From positions 1 to 24,749 of IMG/VR virus record IMGVR_UViG_3300030110_000852: a stretch of 24,749 bases of DNA, one strand, 5' to 3'. Origin of the DNA: a virus. The notes under the pieces are model-generated. The model did not search any database, was not told the DNA's origin, and was given only the letters and a program-made list of their open reading frames with translations. Positions 7,935-14,846 of the stretch are shown one piece after another. Both the position numbers and the translations under genes were made by a program. How positions within the stretch are numbered: position 1 is the first letter of the stretch; each line of letters starts with the position of its first letter.

Positions 7935-8198
7935 ATGAGTTGGGAAAACATACTAAAATTCGATTTCTCAGGTGACATGGATGGGACAGCCGCAAATATG
8001 GACAGAGAAAACTCTGACAGAATCGCCGAGTATACCAAGGCTAAAGGCTTCTTGGAGGGAGATATCGCCAATGTCATTAGTGAACTACAGGAATTAAAAG
8101 AGAGGATGGAAAGTGGACAGTCTATTGATAACTATAGCACTGATAAAATGAAACAACTCAGCGATGCACTAGGAAAGGTAAGCGTAATACTACAATGA
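7935..8198 (+). CDS. W-tagged small acidic protein (MSWENILK)
   Basis: 87 residues. Three in-frame ATGs exist (7914, 7926, 7935). I chose 7935 because GGGGAGATGAG lies at normal distance and the product then begins with the tag MSWENILKFDF. The remainder is two acidic helices (around residues 25-85) that look like a coiled-coil hairpin. Start 7926 (ATGA overlap with the previous stop) is a close alternative and adds three residues. No known family. The next gene follows after nine bases. Confidence 0.75.
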   Translation: MSWENILKFDFSGDMDGTAANMDRENSDRIAEYTKAKGFLEGDIANVISELQELKERMESGQSIDNYSTDKMKQLSDALGKVSVILQ

Positions 8199-8207
8199 GA
8201 TGATAAA

Positions 8208-8438
8208 ATGAGCGAAGAACAAAATGAAATGTTAGTTCTACTGAAAGAACTAGTAGACAAGGTGAAGAATCTAGAACAAGCAGTGTACAACAAGGACAAC
8301 CTACTGATGAAGTCAGGCTTCGTTGTTGCAGACTCCCCAACACCATCTATGGGTAGCAACGATGATATGCCAAGTGGCGATGTCATAGCGAAGATGGATT
8401 GGGAAGACATACACAAGATAGTCGAGACAATGGGGTGA
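8208..8438 (+). CDS. Small coiled-coil protein with scaffold-like C-terminal W-E-D-I-H motif
   Basis: 76 residues with GAGATGAT upstream of ATG 8208. The first 30 residues are a leucine-heptad helix (LLKELVDKVKNLEQ). A flexible proline and glycine-rich linker follows, then the C-terminal motif MDWEDIHKIVE at 8394-8426. The same plan, coiled coil then linker then SWDDIH, forms the end of the scaffold encoded at 11877-12569. This suggests a mini-scaffold, or a protein using the same docking site on the capsid protein. The similarity is seen in the sequence; the function is inferred. Confidence 0.75.
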   Translation: MSEEQNEMLVLLKELVDKVKNLEQAVYNKDNLLMKSGFVVADSPTPSMGSNDDMPSGDVIAKMDWEDIHKIVETMG

Positions 8439-8442
8439 TTAG

Positions 8443-8676
8443 ATGCCGGAGAAAATAAACAAAGAAGAGATGCTTGTCCACGCAACAATAGACAAGGCCA
8501 AGAAAGTAATTCAGGAAGCAAACAAGTTAGGCATCCTTGAGAACAAAGACCCTGTGATGGGAGAAGAGGTCAAAGTGAAGAGGCCCAACAAGAACCCCAA
8601 AGAAGAGAAGGTCGATAATCCAGTATCAACTGATGATATTAACTCAGGATACGGACTTGCTGGCGGTACTAACTAA
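8443..8676 (+). CDS. Small hydrophilic protein, unknown
   Basis: 77 residues with a clear GGGGTGAT ribosome site upstream of ATG 8443. There is an N-terminal helix (EEMLVHATIDKAKKVIQEAN) followed by a lysine, proline and asparagine-rich disordered tail ending GLAGGTN. No tag and no recognised domain. It is the last gene of the small-gene cluster before the ligase. Confidence 0.68.
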   Translation: MPEKINKEEMLVHATIDKAKKVIQEANKLGILENKDPVMGEEVKVKRPNKNPKEEKVDNPVSTDDINSGYGLAGGTN

Positions 8677-8692
8677 GGGGGCATGTTGTTGA

Positions 8693-11290
8693 ATGCCCAT
8701 ATCTGGACTTGAATTTGAGAAGGAGACAGAAGACCTAACGAAAGAGGTCTTGGATTTCTTTGAGAAAGTCCGATACGCATACCTGTCTGCTAGGAACAAC
8801 CCATCGGAGTATTCCGATGATTGGGCTGACAGTGTGGAACACATCAAAGACAAGTATGATTCCCTAAGTGACTTCTCCTCTGAGTTGAAGGATTATGTTG
8901 ATGAGAAGTTAGTCTTCGACAAAGGAGCCAAGAAGCCACAATCCGTTGAGGCCAAGAAACTGTTTGAGGCTGTCAAGGACATGAGGTTCAGGTCAGATAA
9001 GGTGACTGACCCGTTCTCCAAGAAGTTCGGGGAGGATGATGTGATACCTACCATGTTGGAGAACGAGTCTATCCTTATTGCATTCTTACATTACGCATTA
9101 CGCTCACATTCCAAAGCACTGCCTGACAAGGCATGGGATACCAAGAACTTAGATTCTGATGAGATAACTGATGGGTTCATGGGACTGGACTTGGATGAGG
9201 ATGACTTGGGACTCTACATCATAGAGCATTATGGCAAGGAAGACGAGGACAACAAGAGAATAGAATCCAAAGTCAAGAACGGGTTGAAGACGTTGAAGGA
9301 AATGTTCCTGAGAGAATACGAGAAGCCTAAGTGGGACAACTTACTGGAAGTCGATATAAAAAAAGAAGAGAAGAGCGATGAGGAGAAGGCTGAGATTGAC
9401 TTCATCGTTCCCAACAAACCAATGTATAGAATCTTTGAATTAGAAGACATGGAGAGCATAAAGGGTCTTTCCGGTGACTTTCTAGTGCAGGAGAAGTACG
9501 ACGGAATGCGAATTCAACTTCACAAGAAGGGAGAGAGCATCAAGGTTTACTCGTACAACAAGAAGGATATCTCAGATGCATGCAAGGAGCAGATAAAGAA
9601 ACTCAAGGAGAAGCAGTTTGGTGATTGCATATTAGATGCTGAACTGGTTCTGTTCGATGGTGACGAGCCATTGCATAGGGCAGATACGATAACTCACGTA
9701 TTCAAGAAGAAGAAGGGAGGGCAACTCAGAGCGCATGTGTTTGACATTATGCACCATGAGGGAACCGACCTACATAGCGAACCTCTGAGAGAGAGAATCA
9801 ATACGCTTCTCTATCAGTTCAGCCAACACTCCTCCGAGCAACTAGCCTTCCCATCCAAGAAGGATACAAGGATGGCTGATTCGATTAAGGAAGTCGGTGA
9901 ATATGCTAAGGACATAATGGAACTACCTGCCTCCGAAGGTGTCCTGATAAAAGACCTAGAGTCTACCTATTACATAGGAAACAGAAAGAATCCCAAGTGG
10001 ATTAAGTGGAAGAAGTTCGTTGACTTGGATGTTATAGTACTCGATAAGAAGTCCACTAAGAGCGGTATGAAGTCATACACCCTAGGTGTTGGCCCTGTCA
10101 CTGCTGAGGTTGCGAGAACCTACAAGACCACTGAGTATAATGACAAAGAGTACCTTCCAGTTGGCAAGGCACTGAACACCAAAGAGAATGTGGATGTCGG
10201 AAGTATAGTCAGAGTCAAGGTCGATGAGGTGAAGAAGAACAAGCAAGGCTTCACCCTGTACTCTGCTAAACTGATAGAGATACCAGAGGTCGATTCATCT
10301 GACAAGGTTGAGACTTTGGAGCAACTTGCAAGTAAGACGAAGAAATCCTTGTCGTCTGACGCTGGTGAGGCAATTAGCAGTCTTAACCCATTCAAACTAG
10401 TCAGCGGCGTAACTCAGTCTACGAACAATCAGAAGAAGGTGAAGAAAGGATTCTTCATCACCGATGGAATACATGGTGAGGCAGAGGTAATTGCCAAGAG
10501 CGATTTTGATGGATTTACAATCTATGGATTTGATGGTGACTCTCTAATGGTAAAGAATGCCCTTTACAACATAGATGTCTGGAAGAATGAGATGGAGGCT
10601 CTCGTTAAATCCAGAAGGTCTGAATTGAGAATCGCAATCCGTAATGAAATCATAGAGACATATGATAACAAGAAGACACCATTCGGTAAGATAGTAGAAT
10701 TCGTGAAGAAGGAATATCCAGAGATATTTGAGGATGTATTCAACTCCTCTGATGAGAGTCTGATGGGATGGATGAAGGAGCAGGAGAGTCTTAGATACCA
10801 TCATCCCAACAAGTTTACCGCATTGGATGATGTATTGGAGAAGGATGTTGAGGAACCAGAGGTTTCCAAGGTTGACTCTGGTAGATTCAGCATCATGCTC
10901 AGAGAAGATGGCAATCTGGACTTCATCTTGAAACTAGATGAATCTAGGAATTTCTGGATGATTGATATTACAGAACTGGACGACGTATACGATTTGTTCG
11001 GTAAGTCACAGAAGTTCCCTGCTATTGTCGGTAAGGACTTAGGCCCACATAGAAAGGAGATAGATTCTGGTGATGTCGAACTAGGAGTTCAGCGCGAAGG
11101 CTATCACGAATACAAGATTACAGGAGATAAGTTCGATACTAGATTCCATGTTAGAGTTGTACCACTAGATGAGAAGAAAACTTGGGTAGTCTGGACAGGT
11201 AAGAAGCAAGAGATGTTAGACTTAGACTCAGATGAGAATCTGTGGGATATCACAGAAGACAAATATGCAAAATTAGAACTTCCAGAGTAA
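8693..11290 (+). CDS. ATP-dependent DNA ligase with extra N- and C-terminal domains
   Basis: 865 residues; phage and archaeal ligases are usually 350-600. It seals nicks in duplex DNA by a lysine-AMP intermediate. The nucleotidyltransferase core spans roughly residues 240-445. It holds motif I KYDGMR with catalytic K268, DAELVLFDG (315-323), AHVFDIMHHEG (347-357), motif IV SEGVLIKD (414-421) and motif V KWIKWKK (435-441). An OB-fold follows (about 442-530). The first 210 residues are helical and unlike the usual DNA-binding domain. They end in KPKWDNLLEVDI, which echoes the W-tag. Residues 585-865 form an added region with a helical part and a beta-rich end (730-840), which I do not recognise. 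Its place inside the head operon is odd. The ribosome site is weak. The core call is firm; the extra domains are unassigned. Confidence 0.93.
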   Translation: MPISGLEFEKETEDLTKEVLDFFEKVRYAYLSARNNPSEYSDDWADSVEHIKDKYDSLSDFSSELKDYVDEKLVFDKGAKKPQSVEAKKLFEAVKDMRFRSDKVTDPFSKKFGEDDVIPTMLENESILIAFLHYALRSHSKALPDKAWDTKNLDSDEITDGFMGLDLDEDDLGLYIIEHYGKEDEDNKRIESKVKNGLKTLKEMFLREYEKPKWDNLLEVDIKKEEKSDEEKAEIDFIVPNKPMYRIFELEDMESIKGLSGDFLVQEKYDGMRIQLHKKGESIKVYSYNKKDISDACKEQIKKLKEKQFGDCILDAELVLFDGDEPLHRADTITHVFKKKKGGQLRAHVFDIMHHEGTDLHSEPLRERINTLLYQFSQHSSEQLAFPSKKDTRMADSIKEVGEYAKDIMELPASEGVLIKDLESTYYIGNRKNPKWIKWKKFVDLDVIVLDKKSTKSGMKSYTLGVGPVTAEVARTYKTTEYNDKEYLPVGKALNTKENVDVGSIVRVKVDEVKKNKQGFTLYSAKLIEIPEVDSSDKVETLEQLASKTKKSLSSDAGEAISSLNPFKLVSGVTQSTNNQKKVKKGFFITDGIHGEAEVIAKSDFDGFTIYGFDGDSLMVKNALYNIDVWKNEMEALVKSRRSELRIAIRNEIIETYDNKKTPFGKIVEFVKKEYPEIFEDVFNSSDESLMGWMKEQESLRYHHPNKFTALDDVLEKDVEEPEVSKVDSGRFSIMLREDGNLDFILKLDESRNFWMIDITELDDVYDLFGKSQKFPAIVGKDLGPHRKEIDSGDVELGVQREGYHEYKITGDKFDTRFHVRVVPLDEKKTWVVWTGKKQEMLDLDSDENLWDITEDKYAKLELPE

Positions 11291-11301
11291 TTTTGCATGT
11301 T
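11262..11301 (+). terminator. 14-bp inverted repeat spanning the ligase stop codon
   Basis: ATGCAAAATTA (11265-11275) and its exact reverse complement TAATTTTGCAT (11288-11298) flank a 12-base loop. Counting one G-T pair and two further A-T pairs, the stem reaches 14 bp (11262-11275 with 11288-11301). The ligase stop codon lies in the right arm. It is AT-rich and lacks a clear T run after it, so it may be a weak terminator, an mRNA 3'-end stabiliser or a protein-binding site. Confidence 0.5.
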
Positions 11302-11304
11302 ATG

Positions 11305-11312
11305 TTAAATAG
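11305..11312 (+). promoter_or_regulatory. Possible archaeal TATA-box-like promoter before the protease-capsid genes
   Basis: TTAAATAG lies 40 bases upstream of the protease start at 11352, in a 61-base spacer following the inverted repeat. The spacing fits a TATA box with transcription starting about 25 bases downstream and a short leader. It separates the ligase from the highly expressed capsid genes. AT-rich words like this occur by chance, so this is only a candidate. Confidence 0.3.
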
Positions 11313-11351
11313 TAAGACTTTACACTTTTGGGAGTGTTAGTTTCAGGAGAC

Positions 11352-12569
11352 ATGCTACTAAAGGCAGAAAACAACAATGAATTTAAGATTCTAAAAGCAG
11401 ATGAACTGGTCATAGGAGGATATGCATCAATAGAAATGGTCGATAAGCAAAACGACATGATTACCCTTAGTGCATTAGATGAAGCAGTCAAACAATACAT
11501 GGTAGATAAGAAGTACAGAAACGTAATGTCAAATCATTCAAATGTTCAAGTCGGGGAGGTAATCGAGAAATATCGAGACAAAAACGGAACTCTACACAAG
11601 ACTACAGTAGATGACGTTGGGTTCTATGTCGTAATCAAAATGAGAGATGACATAGAAAAGGCAAAAGAAATTTCACGAAACATCCGAAAAGGAACACTTA
11701 GGTCATTTAGTATAGGAGGACAGGCAATTTCTAAGAAGCAGAGAACATCTGACGAACATGGAGAGTACAACGAGATAGACCGTTTGGAATTACATGAAGT
11801 CACAATCTGCGAGAAGGGAATTAATCCAGAAGCGAAATTCGACATTTTGAAAAGAGATGTTGGAGGTGAAAAACAAATGAGTGAAAAATTGGAAAAAGCA
11901 CTTGAGGAATTGAACGACTTGATGAAGCAGGTCGGACAAATCAGCAAGGAAGAAGATGATGAAGTGGAGGACCAGTACATGAAAGAATCACCAGAAGGTG
12001 AGAATGAAATGGAAGATATGGAACCTACCATGAAGGAAGAAAGCGAAGATGACGATGAGAACTTGGACGGCGAGAAGAAGGGTCTACCCGGCGGCGATGA
12101 CGCACCTACCGAGGCTGAAGGAAACGAAGCCGGAGAGGAAGTTGTTACTGGTGGAACACCCACGGCCTCTCCAAAGGCTCTCTCTGTTAGCAAGGGACTA
12201 GAGGACAGTGATTTCACTACCCTCAATTTGACTGCTGAGAATGTCGAGAAGGCATACGAGGCATTCAAGGCCGAGCAACTGGAGAAGATGGCGTATGAGA
12301 ACCTAAGCAAGACTTTTGCTACGAGGTTCGCAGACGAACTCGATGTCAAGAAGTCCACGGCTGAGAGAGCAGAGTACGATGCTCGCGACGACGTTGCTGG
12401 ACTAAAGGCAGAGTTTGCAGAACTACGCAAGTCTCTTACCGAGCAAGATGATGATATTCGTAAGGCACAGGAAGTCGCCTTTGGTATCCCTGAAGGGTTC
12501 CCAACAACTGTTGAGGAAGCCGGAGAGATGTCATGGGATGATATCCATAACCTAACGAGGGGCAACTAG
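11352..12569 (+). CDS. Prohead maturation protease (HK97/U35-like) fused to scaffold
   Basis: 405 residues from ATG 11352, preceded by AGGAGA; TTG 11328 is an in-frame alternative. The protease, residues 1-170, carries NHSNVQVGEV (likely catalytic H62), LRSFSIGG (likely nucleophile S118 or S120) and ELHEVTICEKGINPEAKFD (147-165), the usual order for HK97-type serine proteases. These enzymes digest the scaffold and trim capsid proteins inside the prohead. The C-terminal 230 residues are an acidic coiled-coil scaffold ending in MSWDDIHNLTRGN. It starts MLLKAE and repeats ILKADE at residues 13-18, both like the tags on other proteins. The nested start at 11877 probably makes the scaffold alone. 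The major capsid gene follows after 13 bases. Confidence 0.87.
   Translation: MLLKAENNNEFKILKADELVIGGYASIEMVDKQNDMITLSALDEAVKQYMVDKKYRNVMSNHSNVQVGEVIEKYRDKNGTLHKTTVDDVGFYVVIKMRDDIEKAKEISRNIRKGTLRSFSIGGQAISKKQRTSDEHGEYNEIDRLELHEVTICEKGINPEAKFDILKRDVGGEKQMSEKLEKALEELNDLMKQVGQISKEEDDEVEDQYMKESPEGENEMEDMEPTMKEESEDDDENLDGEKKGLPGGDDAPTEAEGNEAGEEVVTGGTPTASPKALSVSKGLEDSDFTTLNLTAENVEKAYEAFKAEQLEKMAYENLSKTFATRFADELDVKKSTAERAEYDARDDVAGLKAEFAELRKSLTEQDDDIRKAQEVAFGIPEGFPTTVEEAGEMSWDDIHNLTRGN
11862..11869 (+). promoter_or_regulatory. Internal Shine-Dalgarno site for the nested scaffold start
   Basis: GGAGGTGA, matching eight bases of the usual 16S rRNA 3'-end complement, sits seven bases before an in-frame ATG at 11877. 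It is the longest ribosome-site match I found in the window, and it lies inside a coding region exactly at the protease-scaffold boundary. Confidence 0.75.
11877..12569 (+). CDS. Scaffold protein from nested in-frame start
   Basis: 230 residues beginning MSEKLEKALEELNDLMKQ, in frame with the protease and sharing its stop. Scaffolds direct capsid protein into a closed prohead and are then degraded. The sequence shows an N-terminal coiled coil, a very acidic flexible region (around residues 22-85), a second long helical part with heptads (about 120-195) and a C-terminal capsid-docking candidate, SWDDIH. The strong internal ribosome site supports separate translation, as for the lambda C/Nu3 pair. 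Codon choice becomes more GC-rich from about 12060 onward, similar to the capsid gene, which fits high expression. The nested start is inferred from sequence alone. Confidence 0.75.
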   Translation: MSEKLEKALEELNDLMKQVGQISKEEDDEVEDQYMKESPEGENEMEDMEPTMKEESEDDDENLDGEKKGLPGGDDAPTEAEGNEAGEEVVTGGTPTASPKALSVSKGLEDSDFTTLNLTAENVEKAYEAFKAEQLEKMAYENLSKTFATRFADELDVKKSTAERAEYDARDDVAGLKAEFAELRKSLTEQDDDIRKAQEVAFGIPEGFPTTVEEAGEMSWDDIHNLTRGN

Positions 12570-12582
12570 GAGTTGATGAAAG

Positions 12583-13953
12583 ATGACAGGATATATTAAG
12601 ACGATGAAAGACCTAGAAGCGGCAACCTACGGACTACGTGGAAGTTCCGCTCTATTGAAGAGTGCCGGAATTGTTGGAGGATTTGGAACTCCTCACGACG
12701 ACGCTTCCGGAAACCCGTTTAGCGGCAGTGCGGCCTCTAACTTGGGCGACCTATACAACGTTCTCTACGGACAGAAAGTTTGGTCGATGCTAAACCAAGA
12801 GGTAAACGCGCTATCGATTATGGCTAAGAGGCCATACACCTCTAGCGGGTGGAGAGTGCTAAAGAGCCGACCTCAAGGTGGCTCTGGAAGTTCATTCGGT
12901 ATTGGTACAGGAGCAGTCGGCTCCGCCGCACCAAAGGCTGACCTAATTGGTGGAGTGCCTGAGAATGAGTCTCTTAGCAACATCTCTGCACTAGCACCTG
13001 AGTATGCTAAACTCTACATCAGCCCAAAGACCGTTGCTCACAAGTTTGAGTTCTCGGAACTTGGTATGGAACTAGCCGCTATTGACGACGGTGTTGGTGA
13101 CATCAGGGCTATTGTCCGTGAGGACATGGGTAAGCATCACGCAGAGTCGCAGAACGTTATGCTACTGATGCCTCTTGAGAAGATGAGTGACCTACAGGGC
13201 GCAACTAACTCTGACAGGAACTACACTTCTCTGATGAAGATAGTTTCATCGGCAAGTGAGATTGGACAGATGTACCTAGACAACGTTACCGAACTAGGAG
13301 CAGATGACTCTGGTACGCCAGCAGTATCCGCCGAACTAACAAGAATCTTCGGAGATGTCAGGCCAGTAGCAATTGGAGGTTCGCACGGAAGCGAGACTGC
13401 AACTGCAACTGCCACTTTCCTAGATGCAGAGGTTGACTTCGGTACAGGATACGCAGATGGAACCGCAAGGGTTCTGACTCTCTCCATACTGAACGACATG
13501 ATTAGGAGAATCAGGCAGAACGGTGGAAGCCCCAAGGTAATGATAACTGGATACGATACCATCCAGCACATATCTGACCTACTACAGAGCCAAGAGAGGT
13601 TTATGGACAGGAAGGAGATTGTCCCAACCCACAACGGCGTTAGGGGTCCAAAGGGTGCAGAGGTCGGCTTCAGGGTCGCAACCTACTACGACATACCCAT
13701 CATCCCAGCAAAGGACATGCCATCAACTGGTCTGTCAACAAGCAACAGGCTGACTGACATCCTACTGCTAGACACTGACCATCTGTGGCTATCAGTGATG
13801 AAGCCTACTCAGTACTTTGAGGATGGTATTTCCAACGGCAACCCATTCGGTGTTGGCAAGTTGGGTAACCAAGGGCTGTACAGGACAATGGGCGAGACTG
13901 CTTGCTCCTTCTTCAAGGGACAAGGTAAGATTACCAACCTAAAGAGTGCTTGA
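12583..13953 (+). CDS. Major capsid protein, HK97 fold
   Basis: 456 residues. It forms the icosahedral shell. It directly follows the protease/scaffold gene, the standard order. Supporting features are an N-terminal helical segment (about residues 1-27), a glycine-rich loop region (about 85-115), a long central helix containing VREDMGKHHAESQNVMLLMP (residues about 178-198), a variable insertion near 245-290 and a C-terminal beta part with FRVATYYDIPIIPAKDMPS, typical of the P-domain to A-domain end. The sequence ALLKSAG at residues 23-29 resembles the tag endings elsewhere and could be a protease site that removes a short delta domain. Codon use is more GC-rich than in flanking genes, consistent with high expression. 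An AGGAG site lies ten bases upstream of the ATG. Confidence 0.85.
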   Translation: MTGYIKTMKDLEAATYGLRGSSALLKSAGIVGGFGTPHDDASGNPFSGSAASNLGDLYNVLYGQKVWSMLNQEVNALSIMAKRPYTSSGWRVLKSRPQGGSGSSFGIGTGAVGSAAPKADLIGGVPENESLSNISALAPEYAKLYISPKTVAHKFEFSELGMELAAIDDGVGDIRAIVREDMGKHHAESQNVMLLMPLEKMSDLQGATNSDRNYTSLMKIVSSASEIGQMYLDNVTELGADDSGTPAVSAELTRIFGDVRPVAIGGSHGSETATATATFLDAEVDFGTGYADGTARVLTLSILNDMIRRIRQNGGSPKVMITGYDTIQHISDLLQSQERFMDRKEIVPTHNGVRGPKGAEVGFRVATYYDIPIIPAKDMPSTGLSTSNRLTDILLLDTDHLWLSVMKPTQYFEDGISNGNPFGVGKLGNQGLYRTMGETACSFFKGQGKITNLKSA

Positions 13954-13962
13954 GGTGTTTGA

Positions 13963-14313
13963 ATGACACACACGACAACCATAATAGCAGACCACAAAGG
14001 TATAAGTGCGCCTAAAGTAACAGGCGATGAATACTACGTTGATGCAAACATAAACATCACTTCTTACACAGAAGACGGCGAAATAATTACTGCGACTGAA
14101 TTGGGTCTTAGTAGAGTAACTGCCGTGATGATTACTGGTTGCGAGGTTGCTTCTGGAGTCGCTTTGGAAAGGTTTGTAGTGGAATTGAGTGCTACGGGTG
14201 AATATGAGAGTGGAGCATCTTTTGCTCTCGTAGGAACAACTGCATCTTCTGGTGCTGAATCTGCTAACGGCGATTTAGGATTCGTAAGAGTCCGAGCCTA
14301 CGGGCTTATTTGA
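13963..14313 (+). CDS. Probable capsid decoration protein
   Basis: 116 residues with GAGGTG upstream of ATG 13963, starting nine bases after the capsid gene. The sequence is almost all beta strands with many Thr, Ala, Gly and Val and few charges, typical of small beta-sandwich or beta-tulip proteins that sit on the capsid surface or cement it. No signal peptide is visible. A strong hairpin follows the stop, so this gene ends the highly expressed capsid unit. The role is inferred from position and composition; a head fibre or other minor head protein is possible. Confidence 0.6.
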   Translation: MTHTTTIIADHKGISAPKVTGDEYYVDANINITSYTEDGEIITATELGLSRVTAVMITGCEVASGVALERFVVELSATGEYESGASFALVGTTASSGAESANGDLGFVRVRAYGLI

Positions 14314-14332
14314 GTAAAACATAAAGTAGCGG

Positions 14333-14371
14333 CCCTCTTCCTAGAACAACAGGAAGGGGGTTGCTACCCCC
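14333..14371 (+). terminator. Two overlapping, mutually exclusive hairpins after the capsid genes
   Basis: Hairpin A pairs CCCTCTTCCT (14333-14342) with AGGAAGGGGG (14351-14360) around an 8-base loop, giving 10 bp with one G-T pair. Hairpin B pairs GGGGGT (14356-14361) with ACCCCC (14366-14371) around the tetraloop TGCT. Both need the G run at 14356-14360, so only one can form at a time. No long T run follows. It lies between the decoration gene and the SAP-domain gene, and could attenuate transcription after the capsid genes or protect the mRNA end. Confidence 0.6.
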
Positions 14372-14388
14372 AATTAAAGGGTGTAAAT

Positions 14389-14844
14389 ATGGTTAAACTT
14401 AGGTTGAAAGAAAGGAAACTAGACGGCCCACTGGTAAGAATGCTAGGTGGGAAGAAATACGAAATAACATATGAGAAAGATGTTGACGTACCACTGATTT
14501 ATGCAGTGAGCATCATGTACAGTTTGGACTACAAGTTCACTGATGAGGACCGTAAGGACTTCTCACTACTAGGAGAACATAAGTTAGGTACTCTCAAGAT
14601 GGTGACAAATACTCACACTGTTGATGAGTTGAAGGATAAACTCTCCATTAGGAAATCTATGTTCGCTAGTAAGAAACCTAAGATTGCAGAGAAGAAAGAG
14701 AAACCAAAAAAAGAGGTTGGTCCGTTGCCTCCTGATTTAGAGAAACTAACGGTGAAGAAAATTCAAGAATTACTGGATGAAAGGGGAATATCTGCGAAGG
14801 GTAAAAAAGCAGACCTCATCAAAGCACTCATGGGGAGTGAGTGA
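14389..14844 (+). CDS. SAP-domain protein, probable virion or DNA-binding protein
   Basis: 151 residues with AGGGTG six bases upstream of ATG 14389. The N-terminal 90 residues form a small alpha/beta region of unknown family. A lysine and proline-rich linker (about 92-112) leads to a SAP domain at residues 117-149 (LEKLTVKKIQELLDERGI, then GKKADLIKALMG). The SAP domain is a helix-extended loop-helix motif that binds DNA. A DNA-binding tail on a protein of the head region may anchor genome ends or bridge capsid and DNA. The domain is clear; the role is inferred. Confidence 0.78.
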   Translation: MVKLRLKERKLDGPLVRMLGGKKYEITYEKDVDVPLIYAVSIMYSLDYKFTDEDRKDFSLLGEHKLGTLKMVTNTHTVDELKDKLSIRKSMFASKKPKIAEKKEKPKKEVGPLPPDLEKLTVKKIQELLDERGISAKGKKADLIKALMGSE

Positions 14845-14846
14845 TT

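Noticed and set aside
10860-11290. LigD-type 3'-phosphoesterase domain at the ligase C-terminus
   Set aside because: The order of strands is loosely similar, but the expected histidine/aspartate/arginine motif is not seen, so I left the domain unassigned.
11624-12565. A 313-codon reading frame on the minus strand over the protease/scaffold gene
   Set aside because: Its composition is Ser-rich and low complexity, as expected opposite an acidic Glu/Asp gene. It has no ribosome site and lies against a gene with clear motifs.
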